Shown: positions 41,383 through 51,022 of the stretch, in pieces
Layout: each line of letters starts with the position of its first letter
Numbering within the stretch: position 1 is the stretch's first letter
Notes under the pieces: model-generated
What the model was told of the DNA's origin: nothing
What the model saw: the letters and a program-made list of their open reading frames with translations, nothing else
Database searches by the model: none
Assembly: GCA_963516475.1 (NCBI GenBank)
Contig: CAUQBR010000002.1
Span: forward strand, 62,001-126,000
Source: JABCPE02 sp963516475
GTDB lineage: Bacteria > Bacteroidota > Bacteroidia > Flavobacteriales > Weeksellaceae
Length of the DNA stretch: 64,000 nt
Direction of reading: 5' to 3'
Translations under genes and position numbers: made by a program

Positions 41383-43177
41383 AGTTCATTTTTATGGTAT
41401 AAGAAATTCCTACATGGAACCATCTTTTAGGAAGCGGAACCAGCGCTATTTCTTCGTACTGGGTATTAGTCACATTATTGATTAACCCATAAATGTCCAA
41501 TCCATTTCTCTTGAAAGAAATTTTATAATCCAGCAGATGATAACTTAGAAAATCCAATCTTTGGTTATATCTATAAATCAACTGATTAGAAAAATATTTC
41601 AAAAATCTAGCTTCTACTTTACCCACCAGCTGGTGTTTTAGGTTTTCTAGTGCATATTTAGAGAATGCATAGCCTTCGGTTTCTCTCTTATTATCAATAT
41701 AAGTATATCCCGCAGAATAACTGAACCAATCCACAGGTCTGTGGCTAAACTCCACTTCTACCCCTTTCAGATTCATGCCTCCTATATTTTTTGATGCCCA
41801 TTTTTCAGCGGATGTATTTCTTACCCAGTCTATGGCATCGCTAGAATTTCTCATAAAACCGCTCACTTTCGCTGTGATTTTAGGATTTTGGTAACGATAG
41901 CCCACCTCTGAAGAAATCGCACTTTCTGGCTTTAAATCAGCATCACCTATATTTCCTGCATCAGAATAATATAGTTCAGTAAAAGTAGGAATTCTATTGA
42001 CTTTCGCTACATTGGCGTAGATTTTATTATTTTCATTAAAATTAAATCCTACATCTACACCTGGGTAGAAGAAATTCCCTACTGTGTCATAATTTGCCCA
42101 AGAAATACCAGGGACAATCTGCAATTTTTCACTGAAAAAAGAGAAATGATGTTCAAAGAAAACCTGAGTCAAAAAGCGGTTTCTATGCCCCAAGTTATTA
42201 CTCGCTAAAAATTCTTTTCTAAGCTCTACCCCAAGTCCCGTAGTCCCTATTACAGAGTGATAGTTGGCATTTAGCTGCCCTCCTACATTATTCCCAATGT
42301 GCATATTTCTGTATGCGGCAGGATTATATCTTCTCCATAGATACATATCCTGTCCTCTACGCCAGTAGGCATTGGCATTCAGCCCCCAGTTCCCCAGCTT
42401 CTGTCTGTATGCCATACTTACGATGGACGCCTGTGTTTCTTCGTACTGGTCGGCAGAAGAACCATAGAAGCTATTTGAACCGAATTTCTTTTCGCTGAAA
42501 CCAGCCTGAATTCCCACTTTTCCGTTTTTAATATCAAGTTGATTTTGATAAAAAACATTTCTAATCTGATAGTCTGTATTATAGCGGTATCCTGTGGAAT
42601 AGGCCGTATTTGCTTGTAAAGACTGAGAAAACTTCTCTCCGCCCAAATTGATATTTGCACCCAAAGAATACGCTTCAAAATCGCCACCTTCGGTAGTTAT
42701 TTTTACTGTTTTTTCTTTGTGTGTTTTAGTAATGATGTTGATAACTCCTGCGTAGGCATTATTCCCAAAACGCCTTGCAGCAGGACCTTTTACGATTTCT
42801 ATCTGCTCTACATTAGAGAGGTCTATGGGAATATTGAAACTATTATGCCCTGTCTGGCTGTCATTCATACGAATACCATTCACCAAAATCAAAACTTGGT
42901 CATAAGACCCTCCACGAATAGAGATATCGGACAAAACTCCATTTCCGCCTCTTTTTCTGATATCCACTCCTGTGTACTGCTGTAGGAGTTCATCTATACT
43001 CTTGGCAGGCGACTGCTCTATTTCTTTATGCTGGATAACTACTATGTTTTCATTGACCTTCTGGTAGGGAGTTTCAAAGAATTTTCCCTGAATAAGCACC
43101 TCATCTATCTGTTTTTCTTGAGCAGAAAAAGTAGCTAATGTTCCTAAAAACATTATGCTAAACAACTTTTTATTCAT
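41381..43177 (-). CDS. TonB-dependent outer-membrane receptor (BtuB-like)
   Basis: This 598-residue protein has a signal peptide (MNKKLFSIMFLGTLATFSAQ). A TonB-box-like EVLIQG is followed by a plug domain (about 40-150): IDELLQQYTGVDIRKRGGNG, SIRGGSYDQVLILVNGIRMN and VEQIEIVKGPAARRFGNNAY. The 22-strand barrel ends in aromatic FHVGISYTIKMN. The plug is closest to vitamin B12 or siderophore receptors; no corrinoid riboswitch is visible in the leader, so the ligand is unknown. It lies alone, head-to-head with the cpREC gene. Confidence 0.88.
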   Translation of the reverse strand: MNKKLFSIMFLGTLATFSAQEKQIDEVLIQGKFFETPYQKVNENIVVIQHKEIEQSPAKSIDELLQQYTGVDIRKRGGNGVLSDISIRGGSYDQVLILVNGIRMNDSQTGHNSFNIPIDLSNVEQIEIVKGPAARRFGNNAYAGVINIITKTHKEKTVKITTEGGDFEAYSLGANINLGGEKFSQSLQANTAYSTGYRYNTDYQIRNVFYQNQLDIKNGKVGIQAGFSEKKFGSNSFYGSSADQYEETQASIVSMAYRQKLGNWGLNANAYWRRGQDMYLWRRYNPAAYRNMHIGNNVGGQLNANYHSVIGTTGLGVELRKEFLASNNLGHRNRFLTQVFFEHHFSFFSEKLQIVPGISWANYDTVGNFFYPGVDVGFNFNENNKIYANVAKVNRIPTFTELYYSDAGNIGDADLKPESAISSEVGYRYQNPKITAKVSGFMRNSSDAIDWVRNTSAEKWASKNIGGMNLKGVEVEFSHRPVDWFSYSAGYTYIDNKRETEGYAFSKYALENLKHQLVGKVEARFLKYFSNQLIYRYNQRLDFLSYHLLDYKISFKRNGLDIYGLINNVTNTQYEEIALVPLPKRWFHVGISYTIKMN

Positions 43178-43514
43178 TTTTATTATATTTTTTAAGGGAG
43201 CAAATATAATACTTTTTCAATAAATGTTGCTACTCATGACTTTTTTCATACAATTTATCCCTCTGAAAAACTCTTTTTATCCTTTTATATTTTATATATT
43301 TGCTTGGTTTTAAAAAAGTTAAACAAGCCATGTTTTTCACTCAAAAATATGTGTATAATACATCTGTTGTGCAGGGTTTCGCACAGCATATTTTATGTTT
43401 AGATGAATTTGCTTTTTCCCATGTATGTGCTGACATTATCTTTCTCAATAAATAAACCAACTATTTTCTGTAGCTGGTTTCTAATTCCTAACAAAAATTT
43501 AAAATTATTTATAT
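43178..43514. other. Intergenic leader between TonB receptor and cpREC gene
   Basis: These 337 bases have no credible gene. Minus-strand TATATTTG (43201-43208) lies 24 bases before the receptor ATG. Plus-strand TATATTTG (43295-43302) lies about 210 bases before the cpREC start. Two hairpins lie in the long plus-strand leader: TGTGC...GCACA near 43380 and AAACCAACTA...TAGCTGGTTT near 43464-43490. No known riboswitch class was recognised. Confidence 0.5.
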
Positions 43515-43802
43515 ATGAAAAAACTATACTTAGATGATTTACGAGTAACTCCAGAAGGCTTTGACAGAGTGTATAATTATGCAGATTTTGTAGAATATAT
43601 TACACAAAACGGCCTGCCTGATTTTATTTCTTTTGACCATGACTTAGGCGAAGATGAGTCTGGATATGACTGCGCCAAATATCTGGTGGAATACTGCATA
43701 GAGCACAATCTATCACTTCCTAAATTCTCCGTTCACAGCCAAAATCCTGTAGGCAAAGAAAATATAGAAAGATTACTAAATAATTTTTCTGCTAGTTTCT
43801 AA
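43515..43802 (+). CDS. Cyclic-phosphate processing receiver (cpREC)-like protein
   Basis: This 95-residue single-domain protein begins MKKLYLDDLRVTPEGFDRVY, with the DDLR motif of cyclic-phosphate-processing receiver domains. It continues with PDFISFDHDLGEDESGYDCA (conserved Asp/His) and PKFSVHSQNPVGKENIERLL (HSxNPxG motif). It is cytoplasmic and its partner is unknown. These domains are proposed to act in RNA repair or nucleotide modification systems. It carries a long leader with hairpins. The Sel1-repeat lipoprotein follows after 66 bases. Confidence 0.75.
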   Translation: MKKLYLDDLRVTPEGFDRVYNYADFVEYITQNGLPDFISFDHDLGEDESGYDCAKYLVEYCIEHNLSLPKFSVHSQNPVGKENIERLLNNFSASF

Positions 43803-43868
43803 AATAAAAGGCGATATCCGAAAAGCCTAAAAAAGAGTAGGAATAAAACGATTAAAAATTTTAATAAA

Positions 43869-44654
43869 ATGAGGAAATATCTTGTATTTCTACTATTATC
43901 ATGTTTTACTATAAGCTGTACCCAGCAAGAAAATATAAATGACCTAATAAAAAAAGCTGAGCAGGGAGATGTAGAGGCGCAATATAATTTGGGATATTAT
44001 TATCATAGTGGAGAAGGCGTAGAACAATCCGAAAAAAAAGCTCTCTATTGGTGGCAAAAAGCGGCAAAACAAGGACATGCTAATTCACAATATAATTTGG
44101 GCGTTAATTACGAGAAGGGATATGGCGTAGAGCAATCCTATAAAAAAGCCATCTATTGGTGGCAAAAAGCAGCGGAGCAAGGACATGCAGTGGCGCAATA
44201 TAATTTGGGCGTTACTTACGAGAAAGGATACGGCGTAGAGCAATCCTATGAAAAAGCTATCCATTGGTACACCAAAGCTGCGGAACAAGGGTTTGTCAGG
44301 GCACAAAATAATTTAGGTGCTAGTTATTATAATGGATATGGCGTGGAACAATCCTATCCCGACGCAGTATATTGGTTTACTAAAGCAGCAGAGCAAGGGT
44401 TTACAGAGTCTCAATATAATTTGGGAATAGCTTATGAAAAAGGATATGGTATAGAACAATCCTATGAAAAAGCTGTTTATTGGTACACCAAAGCTGCGGA
44501 ACAAGGAAATGCAAATGCTCAAAATAATTTAGGAGTTGCCTACCATAATGGAAATGGCGTGGAACAGGACAAAAACAAAGCTATCTACTGGTTTAGAAAG
44601 GCTTGTGAAAACTCTAATGACGATGCCTGCAAAAATTTAAACAGAATAAAGTAG
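43869..44654 (+). CDS. Sel1-repeat lipoprotein
   Basis: The protein has 261 residues. The lipobox is at TISC (Cys17), followed by about six Sel1/TPR-like 36-residue repeats with the pattern AQYNLGVxYEKGYGVEQSYE followed by KAIYWWQKAAEQGH. The repeats are highly alike at DNA level, with AATCCTATGAAAAAGC-like blocks recurring, so copy number can change by recombination. Such proteins are envelope adaptors. The last repeat diverges (GNGVEQDKNKAIYWFRKACE) as a cap. Function unknown. Confidence 0.9.
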   Translation: MRKYLVFLLLSCFTISCTQQENINDLIKKAEQGDVEAQYNLGYYYHSGEGVEQSEKKALYWWQKAAKQGHANSQYNLGVNYEKGYGVEQSYKKAIYWWQKAAEQGHAVAQYNLGVTYEKGYGVEQSYEKAIHWYTKAAEQGFVRAQNNLGASYYNGYGVEQSYPDAVYWFTKAAEQGFTESQYNLGIAYEKGYGIEQSYEKAVYWYTKAAEQGNANAQNNLGVAYHNGNGVEQDKNKAIYWFRKACENSNDDACKNLNRIK

Positions 44655-44820
44655 TGTTTTGGTTTACTACTTGGTAATTTTTTCAAATAGAAAAAGAATG
44701 CTTTTTTAGATTTAAGAAAACATGATAAAAATCATTGTTTTTTTAAGTTCTTCAAAAAATCTTTTGGCATGCTTATTGATTTACTAAAAATGTTTTTAAT
44801 TTAAATTTTATTTTACCATT

Positions 44821-45273
44821 ATGAAAAAAATGATTTTGCCTGTTTTATTAACAGGGCTTTTCGCAGTGAGCTGTTCAAAAAAAGAAGAAGCTAAAACTGA
44901 AACTCCACAAGCTGTAGAAGCTGACAGCACTCAACCAGCTCAACCAGAGGAAGCTGCTAAAGCAGAAGCTCCTAAGAAGCATGTAGGTGAGTTCTCTGGA
45001 AAACTTCCATCTGCTGACGGTCCTGGTATCGAAATGAAATTAACTCTAAACGAAGATGGTTCTTTCCTTTTGGATGAAACTTATTTAGAGAAAAAAGATG
45101 GTCAGTTCAACGCTAAAGGTTCTTACGAAGTAAGCGCTGATGGTGCTTTCGTTACTCTTAAAGAAGAAGGAAACGATAAACCAAGAGTTTTCTTAGTAGA
45201 AGAAGATGCTGCTTACCTTGTTGAAAAAGTAGGTGATGCTAAAAAGCCTGAATACAAATTGGCTAAAAAATAA
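44821..45273 (+). CDS. NlpE-like lipoprotein
   Basis: This 150-residue protein has a lipobox at AVSC (Cys18), a Glu/Ala/Pro-rich linker (about 20-50) and an NlpE N-terminal-like barrel. The barrel reads GEFSGKLPSADGPGIEMKLT, then LNEDGSFLLDETYLEKKDGQ and GSYEVSADGAFVTLKEEGND. In Escherichia coli NlpE reports surface and copper stress to Cpx; no Cpx system is implied here. It is highly expressed in style (GCT/GAA rich codons), monocistronic and followed by a strong terminator. Confidence 0.82.
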   Translation: MKKMILPVLLTGLFAVSCSKKEEAKTETPQAVEADSTQPAQPEEAAKAEAPKKHVGEFSGKLPSADGPGIEMKLTLNEDGSFLLDETYLEKKDGQFNAKGSYEVSADGAFVTLKEEGNDKPRVFLVEEDAAYLVEKVGDAKKPEYKLAKK

Positions 45274-45300
45274 GCTAACACTGTCTTAAACAAAAAAAAG

Positions 45301-45330
45301 AAAAGTCGGAGAAAAACTCCGACTTTTCAC
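45301..45330. terminator. Bidirectional terminator between NlpE-like gene and fhs
   Basis: AAAAGTCGGAG, AAAAA loop, CTCCGACTTTT. Confidence 0.9.
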
Positions 45331-45350
45331 TTTTAATATTTTCTGATTTA

Positions 45351-47033
45351 TTAGCTCAAACCGCTGATATGTCCCTCTCCGTCTATGGTCATTCCCTCTG
45401 CCATAGGAACTTCTGGAAGTCCTGGCATACGCATAATATCACCCAAAATAGGAATCACAAAACCAGCTCCAGCTGCGAACTCAAAACCTCTCACTGTGAC
45501 ATCAAATCCAGTAGGTCTTCCTATTTTTTTCTCATCATCACTCAGTGATTTCTGCGTTTTTGCTATACATACAGGCAGTTTATCAAAGCCCAAATCCTTT
45601 ATAATTTTAAGGTCAGCTTTTGCTTTCGGTGAATAGACCACACCTTCCGCTCCATATATTTTTTTTGCTACAGCCTCTATTTTAGCCTCTATGCTTTCTT
45701 CTAATGGGTATAAAAATTTGAAATCAGACTTCTTTTCCGTTGCTTCCACTACTGTTTTCGCCAAATCTCTCATTCCCTCTCCACCGTGCATAAATTCATC
45801 CGCCAAAACAGCATGAACTCCCAGTTTAGCGCATTCATCTTTCAAAAACTTGATTTCTTCCTCCGAATCCGTAGCAAAATGATTAATCGCTACCACAGGC
45901 TGAAATCCGTAATTCTGAGCGTTTTCTATATGTTTACAAAGATTTCCGAAACCTTTTTTCAGGTATTCTAAATTCGGGCTTCCGTACTCATCTTTTTTCG
46001 CTCCACCATGGTATCTCAGCGCCCTGATAGTCGCCACTATCACATACGCATCAGGTTTCAATCCTGCATATCTGCATTTAATATCAATGAACTTTTCTGC
46101 TCCCAAATCTCCACCAAAACCAGCTTCCATAACGACATAACCACCGAGAGAAAGCCCCATTTTAGTAGCGATAATAGTATTTGTCCCCTGTGCAATATTC
46201 GCAAAAGGGCCACCGTGAAGAATAGCAGGATTTCCCTCCAAAGTCTGAACCAAATTAGGTTTAATGGCATCTTTCAGCAGGATTGCCATTGCGTTTTCTG
46301 CCTTTAAATCTCTTGCAAAAACAGGCTTTTTATCGTAAGTATAGCCCACAAAGATATTTCCTAAACGCTGTTTCAGGTCTTCAAAATCTTGGCTCAGACA
46401 GAGAATTGCCATCACTTCGGATGCAGGCGTGATATTGAACCCCTCTTCCCTTACTACGCCGTTTTTATCGCCCATTCCTATGACAATCTGGCGCAGAGCT
46501 CGGTCATTCATATCCATCACTCGCTTCCAGACGATGGTTTTTGGGTCTATATTTAGATTGTGTTTTTTACTTTGTAAGTTATTGTCTATCAATGCAGAAA
46601 GAAGGTTATTTGCCTTTTCCACAGCCGAAAAATCTCCTGTAAAATGCAGGTTAATATCCGCCATTGGGATAACTTGGGCATATCCTCCCCCAGCGGCACC
46701 GCCTTTGCTCCCGAAAACAGGCCCTAAACTAGGCTCACGAAGCACCAAAACTGCTTTTTTACCGATTTTATTCAGTCCATCACAAAGCCCCACCGAAACA
46801 GTGGTCTTCCCCTCTCCTGCCGGCGTGGGATTGATAGCTGTCACCAAAATCAATTTTGATTTTTTAATTTTTTCTTCATCGATGTATTTTAGAGGGATTT
46901 TGGCTTTGTGTCTGCCATAGTATTCTAAATCTTCCTCCTCAATAGCAATTTTGTCTGCGATTTCTCTAATGGGTCTGATGTCCGCACTTTGTGCAATCTG
47001 TATGTCTGTTTTCACAATAGTTTTGTTTTCCAC
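45351..47033 (-). CDS. fhs: Formate-tetrahydrofolate ligase
   Basis: This 560-residue enzyme makes 10-formyl-THF from formate, THF and ATP. It has the P-loop region AINPTPAGEGKTTVSVGLCD (about 67-86), EPSLGPVFGSKGGAAGGGYA, the THF/formate site LHFTGDFSAVEKANNLLSAL and VEAGFGGDLGAEKFIDIKCR. The C-terminus is GFVIPILGDIMRMPGLPEVP. The length is at the family's usual 555-560. It is cytoplasmic and monocistronic. It fits C1 metabolism with serC and serine nearby only loosely. Confidence 0.97.
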   Translation of the reverse strand: MENKTIVKTDIQIAQSADIRPIREIADKIAIEEEDLEYYGRHKAKIPLKYIDEEKIKKSKLILVTAINPTPAGEGKTTVSVGLCDGLNKIGKKAVLVLREPSLGPVFGSKGGAAGGGYAQVIPMADINLHFTGDFSAVEKANNLLSALIDNNLQSKKHNLNIDPKTIVWKRVMDMNDRALRQIVIGMGDKNGVVREEGFNITPASEVMAILCLSQDFEDLKQRLGNIFVGYTYDKKPVFARDLKAENAMAILLKDAIKPNLVQTLEGNPAILHGGPFANIAQGTNTIIATKMGLSLGGYVVMEAGFGGDLGAEKFIDIKCRYAGLKPDAYVIVATIRALRYHGGAKKDEYGSPNLEYLKKGFGNLCKHIENAQNYGFQPVVAINHFATDSEEEIKFLKDECAKLGVHAVLADEFMHGGEGMRDLAKTVVEATEKKSDFKFLYPLEESIEAKIEAVAKKIYGAEGVVYSPKAKADLKIIKDLGFDKLPVCIAKTQKSLSDDEKKIGRPTGFDVTVRGFEFAAGAGFVIPILGDIMRMPGLPEVPMAEGMTIDGEGHISGLS

Positions 47034-47161
47034 AAATCTATAAAAATTTGATTTAAAATTAAAAAAAAATTATAGCGAATTAAAATATTAAAATCCCTAA
47101 ATTTGTAGGCTGTCTATTTTGAAGAATTTTTGTATTTTCGCCAAATATTTTTGAATTCACT

Positions 47162-47860
47162 ATGTCTTTACAAATTACTAATCTAACTAAAAAATTCGGT
47201 GAACAAACAGCACTGAATAATATCAACCTCAGCATTGAAAAGAACGAAATCGTGGGACTTCTTGGGCCAAACGGAGCAGGAAAATCCACGCTGATGAAAT
47301 CCATCACAGGTGTAGTGAAAATAGATGAGGGCGAGATTTTGTTCAACAACAAAGATATCACTCAATATCCGATAGAAAGCAAGAAAAACATCGGTTTTCT
47401 GCCAGAAAACAATCCGCTTTACCAAGAAATGTTCGTAAAGGAATATCTGAATTTCGTGGCTGATATCCACAAGATACCAAGCGAAAGAATAGATGAAGTC
47501 ATCGAGCTGGTGGGCATCACTCCCGAAAAATCCAAGAAGATTTCCCAGCTCTCCAAAGGGTATAAACAGAGAGTGGGACTGGCGCAGGCGATTCTCCACC
47601 AGCCAGATTTACTTATCTTGGACGAGCCTACGAACGGACTAGACCCTAACCAAATCATAGAAATCCGAAATGTGATAAAAGAAATCGGTAAGGAGAAAAC
47701 CATCATCCTTTCCACGCACATCATGCAGGAAGTAGAGGCGCTCTGCTCTCGTGTCATCCTCATCCACAAGGGAAACATTCTGCAAGATACCTCTATAGAG
47801 GAGTTCAAAGGGCGATACAGCAATCTGGAAGAGGCATTCCAGAGCTATACTAATGGATAA
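47162..47860 (+). CDS. ABC transporter ATP-binding protein (GldA-like)
   Basis: The protein has 232 residues. Walker A is GPNGAGKST (about 38-46), the signature is LSKGYKQRVGLAQA and Walker B is LLILDEPTNGLDPNQ. It begins MSLQITNLTKKFGEQTALNN. It is closest in style to the GldA ATPases that serve gliding motility, but those are usually nearer 300 residues. No permease gene is next to it: the following gene is a CDF transporter after a terminator. A partner must be encoded elsewhere. Confidence 0.8.
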   Translation: MSLQITNLTKKFGEQTALNNINLSIEKNEIVGLLGPNGAGKSTLMKSITGVVKIDEGEILFNNKDITQYPIESKKNIGFLPENNPLYQEMFVKEYLNFVADIHKIPSERIDEVIELVGITPEKSKKISQLSKGYKQRVGLAQAILHQPDLLILDEPTNGLDPNQIIEIRNVIKEIGKEKTIILSTHIMQEVEALCSRVILIHKGNILQDTSIEEFKGRYSNLEEAFQSYTNG

Positions 47861-47881
47861 AATTTTTTCATTTTTTATTGT

Positions 47882-47917
47882 AAAATAGTCTGTCAGTTTT
47901 AGGGACAGGCTATTTTT
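47882..47917 (+). terminator. Terminator after the ABC ATPase gene
   Basis: AAAATAGTCTGTC, 7-base loop, GGGACAGGCTATTTTT. Confidence 0.85.
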
Positions 47918-48011
47918 GTTTCTAAAATATCCATCTTCTCTAATTTCATAGAGTTCAAAAAATTTCGTAAATTTCCATTGTTTTTCTTGTTTTATAAAAA
48001 TAATTAAAATC

Positions 48012-48932
48012 ATGGGACATTCACACGAAGGACACTGCCACCACCATAGCGTAAGCAGTCTGGAAAATATCAACAGGGCGTTTTACATCGGTATCGGTCT
48101 GAATTTGCTCTACACCGTGATAGAATTTGCGGTCGGTTTTAAAATCAATTCTTTGGCCTTAATCTCCGATGCAAGCCACAATCTGAGCGATGTTGCCAGT
48201 TTAGGAATTTCGCTCGTAGGTATCATTCTTGCCCAGAAAGCCAGCACACACAGCCTGACTTACGGCTACAAAAAAGCCTCAATATTGGCTTCGCTCATCA
48301 ATGCTATTCTGCTGGTTTTTATTGTCTTTAAAATCATTATAGAAGCTGTGGAACGGCTAAATACACCGCCACAAATGGAGAGCAGCGGCATCATCATCAC
48401 TGCTGCAATAGGCGTGGTTATCAATGCTGTTTCAGCGTTTCTTTTTTATAAAGGACAAAAACACGATATCAACATCAAAGGGGCTTTTCTGCACCTGATG
48501 GTAGATGCTTTGGTTTCGGTAGGCGTGATTATCTCTGGGGTGATTATCTATTTCACAGGCTGGAATCTGGCGGATGTGGTTATAAGTTTCATCATCGCTG
48601 TGGTGATTTTGATTTCTACTTGGGGACTTTTGACGGAAAGCATCAAACTCAGCCTAAACGGCGTGCCAGAGGGCATTAATCCCAATGAAATCCAAAAACT
48701 GATAGAGGAAATCCCTGCCATAGAACAGACCCACCACCTCCATATATGGGCGATGAGCAGCTCTGAAAACGCCCTAACCGTCCATCTGGTGGTAAATGAA
48801 GGAATAAGTTTCCAAGAAATGGAGCAAATAAAAAAGGAACTCCGCCACAAGCTGGAACATCACAACATCCAGCATTCTACCTTTGAGATAGAAAGCTCTG
48901 GCTGTAAATGCGACCAAGAGTTTTGTAAATAA
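48012..48932 (+). CDS. Cation diffusion facilitator (zinc/cobalt/cadmium exporter)
   Basis: This 306-residue protein has a His-rich start (MGHSHEGHCHHHS), then six membrane helices. The metal site has two HxxxD/DxxxD-like motifs (LISDASHNLSD about 52-62 and LMVDALVSVG). After the helices comes a cytoplasmic domain (INPNEIQKLIEEIPAIEQTH and HLHIWAMSSSENALTVHLVV). It ends CKCDQEFCK with clustered cysteines. It exports divalent metal by proton exchange. Monocistronic. Confidence 0.93.
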   Translation: MGHSHEGHCHHHSVSSLENINRAFYIGIGLNLLYTVIEFAVGFKINSLALISDASHNLSDVASLGISLVGIILAQKASTHSLTYGYKKASILASLINAILLVFIVFKIIIEAVERLNTPPQMESSGIIITAAIGVVINAVSAFLFYKGQKHDINIKGAFLHLMVDALVSVGVIISGVIIYFTGWNLADVVISFIIAVVILISTWGLLTESIKLSLNGVPEGINPNEIQKLIEEIPAIEQTHHLHIWAMSSSENALTVHLVVNEGISFQEMEQIKKELRHKLEHHNIQHSTFEIESSGCKCDQEFCK

Positions 48933-48934
48933 CA

Positions 48935-48970
48935 AAAAAACAGCCGTTCCATGTGAGCGGCTGTTTTTTA
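48935..48970. terminator. Bidirectional terminator between CDF gene and gyrB
   Basis: AAAAAACAGCCG(TTCCATGTGAG)CGGCTGTTTTTT, a strong palindrome. Confidence 0.9.
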
Positions 48971-48985
48971 TTTATATTTTTAATT

Positions 48986-50917
48986 CTACGCATCTATATT
49001 AGCATAGACTGCGTTCTTTTCTATAAATTCTCTTCTTGGTGGAACTTCATCTCCCATCAGCATAGAGAAAATTCTATCTGCTTCTCCTGCGTTTTCTATA
49101 GTCACCTGTTTTAGGATTCTATTTTCTGGGTTAAGTGTAGTTTCCCATAGCTGTTCTGCATTCATCTCCCCGAGACCTTTGTATCGCTGGATTTCCACGC
49201 CTCTGCCATCCGCAGAAAGTTCTTTGGTAAGCTCCTCTCTTTCTTTGTCATTCCATGCGTAGAGTTTTTTATTTCCTCGCTTCAGAAGATACAGCGGCGG
49301 TGATGCGATGTATACATACCCATTCTCTATAAGTTCCTTCATGTAACGGAAGAAGAATGTAAGAATAAGCGTAGAAATATGCGAACCATCTATATCTGCA
49401 TCGGTCATAATCACTATCTTATGGTATCTTAGTTTAGACAAGTTCAGTGCTTTACTGTCCTCCTCTGTCCCTACAGAAACCCCAAGTGCCGTATAAATAT
49501 TTTTAATCTCATCGTTATCATAAACCTTGTGAAGCATAGATTTTTCCACATTCAAAATCTTACCTCTCAGCGGTAAAATCGCTTGGAAATTTCTATCTCT
49601 TCCTCCTTTGGCTGTTCCTCCCGCAGAGTCTCCCTCTACTAGGAAAATTTCACTTATAGATGGGTCTTTAGATGAACAATCGGCTAATTTCCCTGGCAAA
49701 CCAGAGCCTCCCAATGGCGATTTTCTCTGCACCATTTCACGAGCTTTCTTCGCTGCCTGACGAGCTTTCGCCGCCAAAACTACTTTTTGGACAATCTGCT
49801 TGGCTTCATTTGGATTTTCTTCAAGGAAGTTAGAGAGCATCTCTCCCACTATCTTATCCACTGCACCAGAAACTTCAGAGTTCCCAAGTTTAGTCTTAGT
49901 CTGCCCCTCAAACTGAGGTTCCATTACTTTCACGGAAATCACAGCTGTAAGCCCCTCACGAAAGTCATCTCCTGTAACTTCCACTTTTTCTTTTTGTGGA
50001 ATACCTAGCTCGTCTGCATATTTTTTGAGCGTTCTAGTCAAAGCTCTTCTAAAACCAGCCAAATGAGTTCCTCCCTCGTGCGTGTTAATATTATTTACAT
50101 AAGAATGTAGATTCTCATTGAACGAAGTATTATATCTCATCGCTACTTCCACAGGGATATCATCTCGCTCTCCTTCCATGAAGATAACATCCATGATCCC
50201 CTCTCTGTTCCCATCAATGAACTCTACAAATTCCTTCAGTCCTCCTTCAGAATAAAAAGTTTCGCTTTTAAATTCCCCATTTTCCTCTTTTACTCTTTCA
50301 TCTGTAAGAGTGATGGTAATTCCTTTATTAAGAAAAGCCAACTCACGGAGACGAGCCGCCAAAGTATCATAATTATAAACTAATTCATTAAAAATAGATT
50401 CATCTGGCTGGAAAAACACCTCTGTTCCAGTAATCTCTGAAGCACCGATTTCCTGAACATTCCCAAGAGCTTTACCTTGTGAATATTTCTGCTGGTAGAT
50501 TTTACCATCTCTCTGAACAGTAGCTATCAACGATGTAGAAAGCGCATTCACACACGAAACCCCTACACCATGAAGCCCCCCAGAAACCTTGTAAGAATCT
50601 TTATCAAACTTACCTCCTGCCCCTATTTTGGTCATTACTACTTCTAGAGCAGATTTTTGTTCTTTTTCGTGGAAATCCACTGGAATACCACGCCCATTAT
50701 CTTTTACAGAAATACCATTTCCTTCATGAATAGTCACCGAAATAGTATCACAATATCCTGCTAAAGCCTCGTCTATAGAATTATCCACCACCTCATAAAC
50801 CAAGTGATGAAGCCCTCTAACCCCCACATCTCCAATGTACATTGACGGTCTGAGACGCACATGCTCTATACCCTCCAATGCCTGAATACTACTCGCTGTA
50901 TACTGTTTTTCGCTCAT
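48986..50917 (-). CDS. gyrB: DNA gyrase subunit B
   Basis: This 643-residue protein has a GHKL ATPase N-terminus (EGIEHVRLRPSMYIGDVGVR, EVVDNSIDEALAGYCDTISV, NGRGIPVDFHEKEQKSALEV and GGLHGVGVSCVNALS). The transducer domain and then the Toprim domain follow, with VEGDSAGGTAKGGRDRNFQA, the metal site MTDADIDGSHI and the C-terminal GEMNAEQLWETTLNPENR. It pairs with GyrA for negative supercoiling. The -7 element TATCTTTG lies at 50943-50950. Length and motif order favour GyrB over ParE. Confidence 0.97.
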   Translation of the reverse strand: MSEKQYTASSIQALEGIEHVRLRPSMYIGDVGVRGLHHLVYEVVDNSIDEALAGYCDTISVTIHEGNGISVKDNGRGIPVDFHEKEQKSALEVVMTKIGAGGKFDKDSYKVSGGLHGVGVSCVNALSTSLIATVQRDGKIYQQKYSQGKALGNVQEIGASEITGTEVFFQPDESIFNELVYNYDTLAARLRELAFLNKGITITLTDERVKEENGEFKSETFYSEGGLKEFVEFIDGNREGIMDVIFMEGERDDIPVEVAMRYNTSFNENLHSYVNNINTHEGGTHLAGFRRALTRTLKKYADELGIPQKEKVEVTGDDFREGLTAVISVKVMEPQFEGQTKTKLGNSEVSGAVDKIVGEMLSNFLEENPNEAKQIVQKVVLAAKARQAAKKAREMVQRKSPLGGSGLPGKLADCSSKDPSISEIFLVEGDSAGGTAKGGRDRNFQAILPLRGKILNVEKSMLHKVYDNDEIKNIYTALGVSVGTEEDSKALNLSKLRYHKIVIMTDADIDGSHISTLILTFFFRYMKELIENGYVYIASPPLYLLKRGNKKLYAWNDKEREELTKELSADGRGVEIQRYKGLGEMNAEQLWETTLNPENRILKQVTIENAGEADRIFSMLMGDEVPPRREFIEKNAVYANIDA

Positions 50918-50942
50918 GTATTTTCAAAAATTTAGTGAATTA

Positions 50943-50950
50943 CAAAGATA
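50943..50950 (-). promoter_or_regulatory. -7 element of gyrB
   Basis: TATCTTTG on the minus strand, 25 bases before the gyrB ATG. No clear -33 TTG at the usual spacing. Confidence 0.5.
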
Positions 50951-50998
50951 CATATTTTTTTGATAAAAATCAGTGTTTTTTGAACGAGAAATAAATTT

Positions 50999-51006
50999 TA
51001 TATTTG
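50999..51006 (+). promoter_or_regulatory. -7 element of the symporter operon
   Basis: TATATTTG followed by GG, 17 bases before the ATG. TTG lies 16 bases upstream (50980-50982), slightly short. Confidence 0.5.
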
Positions 51007-51022
51007 GGAAATTTTATAAAAA

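Noticed and set aside
43178..43514. Cobalamin riboswitch in front of the BtuB-like receptor
   Set aside because: No B12-box-like conserved sequence was seen in the short leader on the receptor strand.
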